NCBI RefSeq assembly: GCF_050948175.1
Contig: NW_027490391.1
Coordinates: 1 to 64,000, forward strand
DNA from: Xylocopa sonorina
Taxonomy: Eukaryota; Arthropoda; Insecta; Hymenoptera; Apidae
DNA length: 64,000 nt
Direction: 5' to 3'
The notes beneath the pieces are model-generated. The model searched no databases. It saw only the letters and a program-made list of their open reading frames with translations, and had not been told where the DNA came from. Of the stretch, positions 1 through 14,424 are shown piece by piece. Each line of letters starts with the position of its first letter. Positions within the stretch are counted from its first letter, which is position 1. A program made the translations under genes and the position numbers.

Positions 1-18
1 CACTTCAAATGAATGTAA

Positions 19-1112
19 ATGCGATACTTTCTTGCAAGGAAATAGCGTTTGCAGATGTCTACGTATCGTAGCAATGGATTTCTGATGCTTCTTAAAACGC
101 GATATCGCATCTCATTTATATGTTTCATGGTAAGATATAATATGATTTGCGAAGTGTCATGTATTCCTCGTCTACACTTCAAATGAATGTGAATGCGATA
201 CTTCCTCGCTAGGAAATAGCGTCTGCAGATGTCTAGGTATCGTAGCAATAGAGTTCTAATGCTTCTTAAAACGAGATATTGCATCTCATATCTATGTTTC
301 ATGATAAGATATAATATGATTTGCGAAGTGTTATGTATTCCTCGTCTACACATCAAATGAATGTAAATGCGACACTTCCTTGCAAAGAAATAGCGTTTGC
401 AGATGTCTACGTATCGTAGCAATAGAGTTCCAATGCTTCTTAAAACGCGATATCGCATCTCATTTCTATGTTTCATGGTAAGATATAATATGATTTGCGA
501 AGTGTTATGTATTCCTCGTCTACACATCAAATGAATGTAAATGCGACACTTTCTTGCAAGGAAATAGCGTTTGCAGATGTCTACGTATCGTAGCAATGGA
601 TTTCTGATGCTTCTTAAAACGCGATATCGCATCTCATTTATATGTTTCATGGTAAGATATAATATGATTTGCGAAGTGTCATGTATTCCTCGTCTACACT
701 TCAAATGAATGTGAATGCGATACTTCCTCGCTAGGAAATAGCGTCTGCAGATGTCTAGGTATCGTAGCAATAGAGTTCTAATGCTTCTTAAAACGAGATA
801 TTGCATCTCATATCTATGTTTCATGATAAGATATAATATGATTTGCGAAGTGTTATGTATTCCTCGTCTACACATCAAATGAATGTAAATGCGACACTTC
901 CTTGCAAAGAAATAGCGTTTGCAGATGTCTACGTATCGTAGCAATAGAGTTCCAATGCTTCTTAAAACGCGATATCGCATCTCATTTCTATGTTTCATGG
1001 TAAGATATAATATGATTTGCGAAGTGTTATGTATTCCTCGTCTACACATCAAATGAATGTAAATGCGACACTTTCTTGCAAGGAAATAGCGTTTGCAGAT
1101 GTCTACGTATCG
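19..1112. repeat. 3-mer higher-order repeat (522 bp), two copies
   Basis: Bases 19-590 and 541-1,112 match at a 522-bp shift, including the rare string CAATGGATTTCTGATGC and the TTATATG variant. The right copy ends where the TTCATTGCG monomer class begins. Confidence 0.75.
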
Positions 1113-4100
1113 AAGCAATAGAGTTCAAATGCTTCTTAAAACGAGATATTGCATCTCATAACAATGTTTCATGATAAGATATAATATTCATTGCGAAGTG
1201 TTATGCATTCCTCGTCTACGATTCAAATGAATGTAAATGCGACACTTCCTTGCAAGGAAATAGCGTTTGCAGATGTCTACGTACCGTAGCAATAGAGTTC
1301 TAATGCTTCTTAAAACGCGATATCGCATCTCATTTATATGTTTCATGGTAAGATATAATATGATTTGCGAAGTGTCATGTATTCCTCGTCTACACTTCAA
1401 ATGAATGTGAATGCGATACTTCCTCGCTAGGAAATAGCGTCTGCAGATGTCTAGGTATCGTAGCAATAGAGTTCTAATGCTTCATAAAACGAGATATTGC
1501 ATATCATATCTATGTTTCACGATAAGATATAATATGATTTGCGAAGTGTTATGTATTCCTCGTCTACACATCAAATGAATGTAAATGCGACACTTCCTTG
1601 CAAAGAAATAGCGTTTGCAGATGTCTGCGTATCGTAGCAATAGAGTTCCAATGCTTCTTAAAACGCGATATCGCATCTCATTTCTATGTTTCATGGTAAG
1701 ATATAATATGATTTGCGAAGTGTTATGTATTCCTCGTCTACACATCAAATGAATGTAAATGCGACACTTTCTTGCAAGGAAATAGCGTTTGCAGATGTCT
1801 ACGTATCGAAGCAATAGAGTTCAAATGCTTCTTAAAACGAGATATTGCATCTCATAACAATGTTTCATGATAAGATATAATATTCATTGCGAAGTGTTAT
1901 GCATTCCTCGTCTACACTTCAAATGAATGTAAATGCGACACTTCCTTGCAAGGAAATAGCGTTTGCAAATGTCTACCTATCGTAGCAATAGTGTTCTAAT
2001 GCTTCTTAAAACGCGATATCGCATCTCATTTCTATGTTTCATGGTAAGATATAATATGATTTGCGAAGTGTCATGTATTCCTCGTCTACACTTCAAATGA
2101 ATGTAAATGCGACACTTCCTTGCAAGGAAATAGCGTTTGCAGATGTCTACGTATCGTAGCAATAGAGTTCCAATGCTTCTTAAAACGCGATATCGCATCT
2201 CATTTCTATGTTTCATGGTAAGATATAATATGATTTGCGAAGTGTTATGTATTCCTCGTCTACACTTCAAACGAATGTGAATGTGACACTTCCTCGCTAG
2301 GAAATAGCGTTTGCAGATGTCTGCGTATCGTAGCAGTAGAGTTCTAATGCTTCTTAAAACGCGATACCGCATCTCATTTCTATGTTTCATGGTAAGGTAT
2401 TATATGATTTGCGAAGTGTTATGTATTCCTCGTCTACACTTCAAATGAATGTAAATGCGATACTTTCTTGCAAGGAAATAGCGTTTGCAGATGTCTACGT
2501 ATCGTAGCAATGGATTTCTGATGCTTCTTAAAACGCGATATCGCATCTCATTTATATGTTTCATGGTAAGATATAATATGATTTGCGAAGTGTCATGTAT
2601 TCCTCGTCTACACTTCAAATGAATGTGAATGCGATACTTCCTCGCTAGGAAATAGCGTCTGCAGATGTCTAGGTATCGTAGCAATAGAGTTCTAATGCTT
2701 CTTAAAACGAGATATTGCATCTCATTTATATGTTTCATGGTAAGATATAATATGATTTGCGAAGTGTCATGTATTCCTCGTCTACACTTCAAATGAATGT
2801 GAATGCGATACTTCCTCGCTAGGAAATAGCGTCTGCAGATGTCTAGGTATCGTAGCAATAGAGTTCTAATGCTCCATAAAACGAGATATTGCATCTCATA
2901 TCTATGTTTCACGATAAGATATAATATGACTTGCGAAGTGTTATGTACTCTTCGTCTACACTTCAAATGAATGTAAATGCGACACTTCCTTGCAAGGAAA
3001 TAGCGTTTGCAAATGTCTACCTATCGTAGCAATAGTGTTCTAATGCTTCTTAAAACGCGATATCGCATCTCATTTCTATGTTTCATGGTAAGATATAATA
3101 TGATTTGCGAAGTGTCATGTATTCCTCGTCTACACTTCAAATGAATGTAAATGCGACACTTCCTTGCAAGGAAATAGCGTTTGCAGATGTCTACGTATCG
3201 TAGCAATAGAGTTCCAATGCTTCTTAAAACGCGATATCGCATCTCATTTCTATGTTTCATGGTAAGATATAATATGATTTGCGAAGTGTTATGTATTCCT
3301 CGTCTACACTTCAAACGAATGTGAATGTGACACTTCCTCGCTAGGAAATAGCGTTTGCAGATGTCTGCGTATCGTAGCAGTAGAGTTCTAATGCTTCTTA
3401 AAACGCGATACCGCATCTCATTTCTATGTTTCATGGTAAGGTATTATATGATTTGCGAAGTGTTATGTATTCCTCGTCTACACTTCAAATGAATGTAAAT
3501 GCGATACTTTCTTGCAAGGAAATAGCGTTTGCAGATGTCTACGTATCGTAGCAATGGATTTCTGATGCTTCTTAAAACGCGATATCGCATCTCATTTATA
3601 TGTTTCATGGTAAGATATAATATGATTTGCGAAGTGTCATGTATTCCTCGTCTACACTTCAAATGAATGTGAATGCGATACTTCCTCGCTAGGAAATAGC
3701 GTCTGCAGATGTCTAGGTATCGTAGCAATAGAGTTCTAATGCTTCTTAAAACGAGATATTGCATCTCATATCTATGTTTCATGATAAGATATAATATGAT
3801 TTGCGAAGTGTTATGTATTCCTCGTCTACACATCAAATGAATGTAAATGCGACACTTCCTTGCAAAGAAATAGCGTTTGCAGATGTCTACGTATCGTAGC
3901 AATAGAGTTCCAATGCTTCTTAAAACGCGATATCGCATCTCATTTCTATGTTTCATGGTAAGATATAATATGATTTGCGAAGTGTTATGTATTCCTCGTC
4001 TACACATCAAATGAATGTAAATGCGACACTTTCTTGCAAGGAAATAGCGTTTGCAGATGTCTACGTATCGAAGCAATAGAGTTCAAATGCTTCTTAAAAC

Positions 4101-5073
4101 GAGATATTGCATCTCATAACAATGTTTCATGATAAGATATAATATTCATTGCGAAGTGTTATGCATTCCTCGTCTACGATTCAAATGAATGTAAATGCGA
4201 CACTTCCTTGCAAGGAAATAGCGTTTGCAGATGTCTACGTACCGTAGCAATAGAGTTCTAATGCTTCTTAAAACGCGATATCGCATCTCATTTATATGTT
4301 TCATGGTAAGATATAATATGATTTGCGAAGTGTCATGTATTCCTCGTCTACACTTCAAATGAATGTGAATGCGATACTTCCTCGCTAGGAAATAGCGTCT
4401 GCAGATGTCTAGGTATCGTAGCAATAGAGTTCTAATGCTTCATAAAACGAGATATTGCATCTCATATCTATGTTTCACGATAAGATATAATATGATTTGC
4501 GAAGTGTTATGTATTCCTCGTCTACACATCAAATGAATGTAAATGCGACACTTCCTTGCAAAGAAATAGCGTTTGCAGATGTCTACGTATCGTAGCAATA
4601 GAGTTCCAATGCTTCTTAAAACGCGATATCGCATCTCATTTCTATGTTTCATGGTAAGATATAATATGATTTGCGAAGTGTTATGTATTCCTCGTCTACA
4701 CATCAAATGAATGTAAATGCGACACTTTCTTGCAAGGAAATAGCGTTTGCAGATGTCTACGTATCGAAGCAATAGAGTTCAAATGCTTCTTAAAACGAGA
4801 TATTGCATCTCATAACAATGTTTCATGATAAGATATAATATTCATTGCGAAGTGTTATGCATTCCTCGTCTACACTTCAAATGAATGTAAATGCGACACT
4901 TCCTTGCAAGGAAATAGCGTTTGCAAATGTCTACCTATCGTAGCAATAGTGTTCTAATGCTTCTTAAAACGCGATATCGCATCTCATTTCTATGTTTCAT
5001 GGTAAGATATAATATGATTTGCGAAGTGTCATGTATTCCTCGTCTACACTTCAAATGAATGTAAATGCGACAC
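541..5073. repeat. 17-mer duplicated block (2,958-bp shift)
   Basis: About 541-2,115 matches about 3,499-5,073 at a shift of 17 monomers, including two TTCATTGCG-class monomers at 1,187 and 1,883 (4,145 and 4,841 in the copy). Scattered single substitutions distinguish the copies, such as TCTGCG versus TCTACG near 1,625/4,583. Confidence 0.7.
1912..3766. repeat. 6-mer duplicated block (1,044-bp shift)
   Basis: About 1,912-2,722 matches 2,956-3,766. Shared rare variants include TCAAACGAATGTGAATGTGAC and TGGTAAGGTATTATATG. It is nested inside the 17-mer structure. Confidence 0.65.
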
Positions 5074-7130
5074 TTCCTTGCTAGGAAATAGCGTCTGCAG
5101 ATGTCTAGGTATCGTAGCAATAGAGTTCTAATGCTTCTTAAAACGCGATATCGCATCTCATTTCTATGTTTCATGGTAAGATATAATATGACTTGCGAAG
5201 TGTTATGTACTCTTCGTCTACACTTCAAATGAATGTAAATGCGACACTTCCTTGCAAGGAAATAGCGTTTGCAGATGTCTACGTATCGTAGCAATAGAGT
5301 TCCAATGCTTCTTAAAACGCGATATCGCATCTCATTTCTATGTTTCATGGTAAGATATAATATGATTTGCGAAGTGTTATGTATTCCTCGTCTACACTTC
5401 AAACGAATGTGATTGTGACACTTCCTCGCTAGGAAATAGCGTTTGCAGATGTCTGCGTATCGCAGCAGTAGAGTTCTAATGCTTCTTAAAACGCGATATC
5501 GCATCTCATTTCTATGTTTCATGGTAAGATATAATATGATTTGCGAAGTGTTATGTATTCCTCGTCTACACATCAAATGAATGTAAATGCGACACTTCCT
5601 TGCAAGGAAATAGCGTTTGCAGATGTCTACGTATCGTAGCAATAGAGATCTTTTGATTCTTAAAACGCGATATCGCATCTCATTTATATGTTTCATGGTA
5701 AGATATAATATGATTTGCGAAGTGTCATGTATTCCTCGTCTACACTTCAAATGAATGTGAATGCGATACTTCCTCGCTAGGAAATAGCGTCTGCAGATGT
5801 CTAGGTATCGTAGCAATAGTGTTCTAATGCTTCTTAAAACGAGATATTGCATCTCATATCTATGTTTCATGATAAGATATAATATTTATTGCGAAGTGTT
5901 ATGCATTCCTCGTATACGATTCAAATGAATGTATATGCGACACTTCCTTGCAAGGAAATAGCGTTTGCAAATGTCTACGTATCGTAGCACTAGAGTTCTA
6001 ATGCTTCATAAAACGCGATATCACATCTCATTTCTATGTTTCATGGTAAGACATAATATGATTTGCAAAGTGTTATGTATTCCTCGTCTACACATCAAAT
6101 GAATGTAAATGCGACACTTCCTTGCAAAGAAATTGCGTTTGCAGATGTCTACGTATCGTAGCAATGGAGTTCCAATGCTTCTTAAAACGCGATATCGCAT
6201 CTCATTTCTATGTTTCATGGTAAGATATAATATGATTTGCGAAGTGTTATGTATTCCTCGTCTACACATCAAATGAATGTAAATGCGACACTTTCTTGCA
6301 AGGAAATAGCGTTTGCAGATGTGTACGTATCGAAGCAATAGCGTTCAAATGCTTCTTAAAACGAGATATTGCATCTCATAACAATGTTTCATGATAAGAT
6401 ATAATATTCATTGCGAAGTGTTATGCATTCCTCGTCTACGATTCAAATGAATGTAAATGCGACACTTCCTTGCAAGGAAATAGCGTTTGCAGATGTCTAC
6501 GTACCGTAGCAATAGAGTTCTAATGCTTCTTAAAACGCGATATCGCATCTCATTCATATGTTTCATGGTAAGATATAATATGATTTGCGAAGTGTCATGT
6601 ATTCCTCGTCTACACTTCAAATGAATGTGAATGCGATACTTCCTCGCTAGGAAATAGCGTCTGCAGATGTCTAGGTATCGTAGCAATAGAGTTCTAATGC
6701 TTCATAAAACGAGATATTGCATCTCATATCTATGTTTCACGATAAGATATAATATGATTTGCGAAGTGTTATGTATTCCTCGTCTACACATCAAATGAAT
6801 GTAAATGTGACACTTCCTTGCAAAGAAATAGCGTTTGCAGATGTCTACGTATCGTAGCAATAGAGTTCCAATGCTTCTTAAAACGCGATATCGCATCTCA
6901 TTTCTATGTTTCATGGTAAGATATAATATGATTTGCGAAGTGTTATGTATTCCTCGTCTACACATCAAATGAATGTAAATGCGACACTTTCTTGCAAGGA
7001 AATAGCGTTTGCAGATGTCTACGTATCGAAGCAATAGAGTTCAAATGCTTCTTAAAACGAGATATTGCATCTCATAACAATGTTTCATGATAAGATATAA
7101 TATTCATTGCGAAGTGTTATGCATTCCTCG
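3900..7130. repeat. 13-mer duplicated block (2,262-bp shift)
   Basis: About 3,900-4,870 matches 6,162-7,132, including CATAACAATGTTTCATG, GTACCGTAGC and the flanking TTCATTGCG monomers. A few substitutions separate the copies (TTATATG versus TCATATG). Confidence 0.6.
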
Positions 7131-8521
7131 TCTACGATTCAAATGAATGTAAATGCGACTCTTCCTTGCTAGGAAATAGCGTCTGCAGATGTCTAGGTAT
7201 CGTAGCAATAGAGTTCTAATGCTTCTTAAAACGAGATATTGCATCTCATATCTATGTTTCATGGTAAGATATTATATGATTTGCGAAGTGTCATGTATTC
7301 CTCGTCTACACTTCAAATGAATGTAAATGCGACACTTCCTTGCTAGGAAATAGCGTCTGCAGATGTCTAGGTATCGTAGCAATAGAGTTCTAATGCTTCT
7401 TAAAACGCGATATCGCATCTCATTTCTATGTTTCATGGTAAGATATAATATGACTTGCGAAGTGTTATGTACTCTTCGTCTACACTTCAAATGAATGTAA
7501 ATGCGACACTTCCTTGCAAGGAAATAGCGTTTGCAAATGTCTACCTATCGTAGCAATAGTGTTCTAATGCTTCTTAAAACGCGATATCGCATCTCATTTC
7601 TATGTTTCATGGTAAGATATAATATGATTTGCGAAGTGTCATGTTTTCCTCGTCTACACTTCAAATGAATGTAAATGCGACACTTCCTTGCAAGGAAATA
7701 GCGTTTGCAGATGTCTACGTATCGTAGCAATAGAGTTCCAATGCTTCTTAAAACGCGATATCGCATCTCATTTCTATGTTTCATGGTAAGATATAATATG
7801 ATTTGCGAAGTGTTATGTATTCCTCGTCTACACTTCAAACGAATGTGAATGTGACACTTCCTCGCTAGGAAATAGCGTTTGCAGATGTCTGCGTATCGCA
7901 GCAGTAGAGTTCTAATGCTTCTTAAAACGCGATATCGCATCTCATTTCTATGTTTCATGGTAAGATATAATATGATTTGCGAAGTGTTATGTATTCCTCG
8001 TCTACACATCAAATGAATGTAAATGCGACACTTCCTTGCAAGGAAATAGCGTTTGCAGATGTCTACGTATCGTAGCAATAGAGATCTTTTGATTCTTAAA
8101 ACGCGATATCGCATCTCATTTATATGTTTTATGGTAAGATATAATATGATTTGCGAAGTGTCATGTATTCCTCGTCTACACTTCAAATGAATGTGAATGC
8201 GATACTTCCTCGCTAGGAAATAGCGTCTGCAGATGTCTAGGTATCGTAGCAATAGAGTTCTAATGCTTCTTAAAACGAGATATTGCATCTCATATCTATG
8301 TTTCATGATAAGATATAATATTTATTGCGAAGTGTTATGCATTCCTCGTCTACGATTCAAATGAATGTAAATGCGACACTTCCTTGCAAGGAAATAGCGT
8401 TTGCAAATGTCTACGTATCGTAGCACTAGAGTTCTAATGCTTCATAAAACGCGATATCACATCTCATTTCTATGTTTCATGGTAAGACATAATATGATTT
8501 GCGAAGTGTTATGTATTCTTC
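5217..8521. repeat. 14-mer duplicated block (2,436-bp shift)
   Basis: About 5,217-6,085 matches 7,653-8,521. The copies share rare strings GAGATCTTTTGATTC (about 5,645 and 8,081), TCGTAGCACTAGAG, and TTTATTGCG in place of TTCATTGCG. Confidence 0.65.
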
Positions 8522-9169
8522 GTCTACACTTCAAATGAATGTAAATGCGACACTTCCTTGCAAGGAAATAGCGTTTGCAAATGTCTACCTATCGTAGCAA
8601 TAGTGTTCTAATGCTTCTTAAAACGCGATATCGCATCTCATTTATATGTTTCATGGTAAGATATAATATGATTTGCGAAGTGTCATGTATTCCTCGTCTA
8701 CACTTCAAATGAATGTAAATGCGACACTTTCTTGCAAGGAAATAGCGTTTGCAGATGTCTACGTATCGTAGCAATAGTGTTCTAATGCTTCTTAAAACGC
8801 AATATCACATCTCATTTCTATGTTTCATGGTAAGATATGATATGATTTGCGAAGTGTTATGTATTCCTCGTCTACACTTCAAATGAATGTGAATGCGACA
8901 CTTCCTCGCTAGGAAATAGCGTTTGCAGATGTCTGCGTATCGTAGCAGTAGAGTTCCAATGCTTCTTAAAACGCGATATCGCATCTCATTTCTATGTTTC
9001 ATGGTAAGGTATAATATGATTTGCGAAGTGTCATGTATTCCTCGTCCACACTTCAAATGAATGTAAATGCGACACTTCCTTGCAAGGAAATAGCGTTTGC
9101 AGATGTCTACGTATAGTAGCTGTAGAGTTCTAATGCTTCTTAAAACGCGATACCGCATCTCATTTCTAT

Positions 9170-12100
9170 GTTTCATGGTAAGATACAATATGATTTGCGA
9201 AGTGTTATGTATTCCTCGTTTACACTTCAAATGAATGTGAATGCGACACTTCCTCGCTAGGAAATAGCGTTTGCAGATGTCTACGTATCGCAGCAATAGA
9301 GTTCAAATGCTTCTTAAAACGAGATATGGCATCTCATTTCTATGTTTCATGGTAAGATACAATATGATTTGCGAAGTGTTATGTATTCCTCGTCTACACT
9401 TCAAATGAATGTGAATGCGACACTTCCTCGCTAGGAAATAGCGTTTGCAGATGTCTACGTATCGAAGCAATAGAGTTCAATTGCTTCTTAAAACGAGATA
9501 TGGCATCTCATTTCTATGTTTCATGGTAAGATACAATATGATTTGCGAAGTGTTATGTATTCCTCGTCTACACTTCAAATGAATGTGAATGCGACACTTC
9601 CTCGCTAGGAAATAGCGTTTGCAGATGTCTACGTATCGAAGCAATAGAGTTCAATTGCTTCTTAAAACGAGATATTGCATCTCATATCTATGTTTCATGA
9701 TAAGATATAATATTCATTGCGAACTGTTATGCATTCCTCGTCTACGATTCAAATGAATGTAAATGCGACACTTCCTTGCAAGAAAATAGCGTTTGCAGAT
9801 GTCTACGTATCGTAGCAATAGAGTTATAATGATTCTTAAAACGCGATATCGCATCTCATTTCTATGTTTCATGGTAAGATATAATATGATTTGCGAAGTG
9901 TCATGTATTCCTCGTCTACACTTCAAATGAATGTGAATGCGACACTTCCTTGCAAGGAAATAGCGTTTGCAGATGTCTACGTATCGTAGCAATAGAGTTC
10001 TAATGCTTCTTAAAACGCGATATCGCATCTCATTTCTATGTTTCATGGTAAGATATAATATGATTTGCGAAGTGTTATGTATTCCTCGTCTACACTTCAA
10101 ATGAATGTGAAAGCGACACTTCCTCGCTAGGAAATAGCGTTTGCAGATGTCTGCGTATCGTAGCAGTAGAGTTCTAATGCTTCTTAGAACGCGATATCGC
10201 ATCTCATTTCTATGTTTCATGGTAAGATATAATATGATTTGCGAAGTGTTATGTATTCCTCGTCTACACATCAAATGAATGTAAATGCGACACTTCCTTG
10301 CAAGGAAATAGCGTTTGCAGATGTCTACGTATCGTAGCAATAGAGATCTTTTGATTCTTAAAACGCGATATCGCATCTCATTTCTATGTTTCATGGTAAG
10401 ATATTATATGATTTGCGAAGTGTCATGTATTCCTCGTCTACACTTCAAATGAATGTAAATGCGACACTTCCTTGCTAGGAAATAGCGTCTGCAGATGTCT
10501 AGGTATCGTAGCAATAGAGTTCTAATGCTTCTTAAAACGCGATATCGCATCTCATTTCTATGTTTCATGGTAAGATATAATGTGACTTGCGAAGTGTTAT
10601 GTATTCCTCGTCTACACTTCAAATGAATGTAAATGCGACACTTCCTTGCTAGGAAATAGCGTCTGCAGATGTCTAGGTATCGTAGCAATAGAGTTCTAAT
10701 GCTTCTTAAAACGCGATATCGCATCTCATTTCTATGTTTCATGGTAAGATATAATATGATTTGCGAAGTGTTATGTATTCTTCGTCTACACTTCAAATGA
10801 ATGTAAATGCGACACTTCCTTGCAAGGAAATAGCGTTTGCAATTGTCTACCTATCGTAGCAATAGTGTTCTAATGCTTCTTAAAACGCGATATCGCATCT
10901 CATTTCTATGTTTCATGGTAAGATATAATATGATTTGCGAAGTGTCATGTATTCCTCGTCTACACTTCAAATGAATGTAAATGCGACACTTCCTTGCAAG
11001 GAAATAGCGTTTGCAAATGTCTACGTATCGTAGCAATAGAGTTCTAATGCTTCTTAAAACGCAATATCACATCTCATTTCTATGTTTCATGGTAAGATAT
11101 AATATGATTTGCGAAGTGTTATGTATTCCTCGTCTACACTTCAAATGAATGTGAATGCGACACTTCCTCGCTAGGAAATAGCGTTTGCAGATGTCTGCGT
11201 ATCGTAGCAGTAGAGTTCCAATGCTTCTTGAAACGCGATATCGCATCTCATTTCTATGTTTCATGGTAAGATATAATATGATTTGCGAAGTGTCATGTAT
11301 TCCTCGTCCACACTTCAAATGAATGTAAATGCGACACTTCCTTGCAAGGAAATAGCGTTTGCAGATGTCTACGTATAGTAGCTGTAGAGTTCCAATGCTT
11401 CTTAAAACGCGATACCGCATCTCATTTCTATGTTTCATGGTAAGATACAATATGATTTGCGAAGTGTTATGTATTCCTCGTTTACACTTCAAATGAATGT
11501 GAATGCGACACTTCCTCGCTAGGAAATAGCGTTTGCAGATGTCTACGTATCGCAGCAATAGAGTTCAAATGCTTCTTAAAACGAGATATGGCATCTCATT
11601 TCTATGTTTCATGGTAAGATACAATATGATTTGCGAAGTGTTATGTATTCCTCGTCTACACTTCAAACGAATGTGAATGCGACACTTCCTCGCTAGGAAA
11701 TAGCGTTTGCAGATGTCTACGTATCGAAGCAATAGAGTTCAATTGCTTCTTAAAACGAGATATTGCATCTCATATCTATGTTTCATGATAAGATATAATA
11801 TTCATTGCGAACTGTTATGCATTCCTCGTCTACGATTCAAATGAATGTAAATGCGACACTTCCTTGCAAGAAAATAGCGTTTGCAGATATCTACGTATCG
11901 TAGCAATAGAGTTATAATGATTCTTAAAACGCGATATCGCATCTCATTTCTATGTTTCATGGTAAGATATAATATGATTTGCGAAGTGTTATGTATTCCT
12001 CGTTTACACTTCAAATGAATGTGAATGCGACACTTCCTCGCTAGGAAATAGCGTTTGCAGATGTCTACGTATCGCAGCAATAGAGTTCAAATGCTTCTTA

Positions 12101-14420
12101 AAACGAGATATGGCATCTCATTTCTATGTTTCATGGTAAGATACAATATGATTTGCGAAGTGTTATGTATTCCTCGTCTACACTTCAAATGAATGTGAAT
12201 GCGACACTTCCTCGCTAGGAAATAGCGTTTGCAGATGTCTACGTATCGAAGCAATAGAGTTCAATTGCTTCTTAAAACGAGATATGGCATCTCATTTCTA
12301 TGTTTCATGGTAAGATACAATATGATTTGCGAAGTGTTATGTATTCCTCGTCTACACTTCAAATGAATGTGAATGCGACACTTCCTCGCTAGGAAATAGC
12401 GTTTGCAGATGTCTACGTATCGAAGCAATAGAGTTCAATTGCTTCTTAAAACGAGATATTGCATCTCATATCTATGTTTCATGATAAGATATAATATTCA
12501 TTGCGAACTGTTATGCATTCCTCGTCTACGATTCAAATGAATGTAAATGCGACACTTCCTTGCAAGAAAATAGCGTTTGCAGATGTCTACGTATCGTAGC
12601 AATAGAGTTATAATGATTCTTAAAACGCGATATCGCATCTCATTTCTATGTTTCATGGTAAGATATAATATGATTTGCGAAGTGTCATGTATTCCTCGTC
12701 TACACTTCAAATGAATGTGAATGCGACACTTCCTTGCAAGGAAATAGCGTTTGCAGATGTCTACGTATCGTAGCAATAGAGTTCTAATGCTTCTTAAAAC
12801 GCGATATCGCATCTCATTTCTATGTTTCATGGTAAGATATAATATGATTTGCGAAGTGTTATGTATTCCTCGTCTACACTTCAAATGAATGTGAAAGCGA
12901 CACTTCCTCGCTAGGAAATAGCGTTTGCAGATGTCTGCGTATCGTAGCAGTAGAGTTCTAATGCTTCTTAGAACGCGATATCGCATCTCATTTCTATGTT
13001 TCATGGTAAGATATAATATGATTTGCGAAGTGTTATGTATTCCTCGTCTACACATCAAATGAATGTAAATGCGACACTTCCTTGCAAGGAAATAGCGTTT
13101 GCAGATGTCTACGTATCGTAGCAATAGAGATCTTTTGATTCTTAAAACGCGATATCGCATCTCATTTCTATGTTTCATGGTAAGATATTATATGATTTGC
13201 GAAGTGTCATGTATTCCTCGTCTACACTTCAAATGAATGTAAATGCGACACTTCCTTGCTAGGAAATAGCGTCTGCAGATGTCTAGGTATCGTAGCAATA
13301 GAGTTCTAATGCTTCTTAAAACGCGATATCGCATCTCATTTCTATGTTTCATGGTAAGATATAATGTGACTTGCGAAGTGTTATGTATTCCTCGTCTACA
13401 CTTCAAATGAATGTAAATGCGACACTTCCTTGCTAGGAAATAGCGTCTGCAGATGTCTAGGTATCGTAGCAATAGAGTTCTAATGCTTCTTAAAACGCGA
13501 TATCGCATCTCATTTCTATGTTTCATGGTAAGATATAATATGATTTGCGAAGTGTTATGTATTCTTCGTCTACACTTCAAATGAATGTAAATGCGACACT
13601 TCCTTGCAAGGAAATAGCGTTTGCAATTGTCTACCTATCGTAGCAATAGTGTTCTAATGCTTCTTAAAACGCGATATCGCATCTCATTTCTATGTTTCAT
13701 GGTAAGATATAATATGATTTGCGAAGTGTCATGTATTCCTCGTCTACACTTCAAATGAATGTAAATGCGACACTTCCTTGCAAGGAAATAGCGTTTGCAA
13801 ATGTCTACGTATCGTAGCAATAGAGTTCTAATGCTTCTTAAAACGCAATATCACATCTCATTTCTATGTTTCATGGTAAGATATAATATGATTTGCGAAG
13901 TGTTATGTATTCCTCGTCTACACTTCAAATGAATGTGAATGCGACACTTCCTCGCTAGGAAATAGCGTTTGCAGATGTCTGCGTATCGTAGCAGTAGAGT
14001 TCCAATGCTTCTTGAAACGCGATATCGCATCTCATTTCTATGTTTCATGGTAAGATATAATATGATTTGCGAAGTGTCATGTATTCCTCGTCCACACTTC
14101 AAATGAATGTAAATGCGACACTTCCTTGCAAGGAAATAGCGTTTGCAGATGTCTACGTATAGTAGCTGTAGAGTTCCAATGCTTCTTAAAACGCGATACC
14201 GCATCTCATTTCTATGTTTCATGGTAAGATACAATATGATTTGCGAAGTGTTATGTATTCCTCGTTTACACTTCAAATGAATGTGAATGCGACACTTCCT
14301 CGCTAGGAAATAGCGTTTGCAGATGTCTACGTATCGCAGCAATAGAGTTCAAATGCTTCTTAAAACGAGATATGGCATCTCATTTCTATGTTTCATGGTA
14401 AGATACAATATGATTTGCGA
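9170..14420. repeat. 16-mer duplicated block (2,784-bp shift)
   Basis: About 9,170-11,636 matches 11,954-14,420, covering nearly the whole period, so this is almost a perfect two-copy tandem 16-mer. Rare shared strings include TGCAATTGTCTACC (about 10,840 and 13,624), TCTTAGAACGCG and ACGTATAGTAGCTGTAG. I saw very few differences. The right copy ends in a chimeric monomer near 14,421. Confidence 0.78.
9919..10092. repeat. Representative satellite monomer with three dyad motifs
   Basis: A monomer close to the common form, given as a reference unit. It carries a perfect 14-bp palindrome TTCCTTGCAAGGAA (9,946-9,959), a hairpin-capable CTACG-TAT-CGTAG (9,977-9,989) and a perfect 10-bp palindrome GCGATATCGC (10,017-10,026). 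The last contains GATATC, an EcoRV site expected once in most monomers. The phase chosen (start at CACTTC) is arbitrary. The length is within the range of a nucleosome plus linker. No CENP-B-box-like match was found. Confidence 0.85.
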
Positions 14421-14424
14421 ACTG

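Noticed and set aside
9919..10092. CENP-B box in the monomer
   Set aside because: I compared the closest strings on both strands (such as CTTCGCAAATCATA) with the TTCG-N4-A-N2-CGGG core; the A and CGGG positions are absent.
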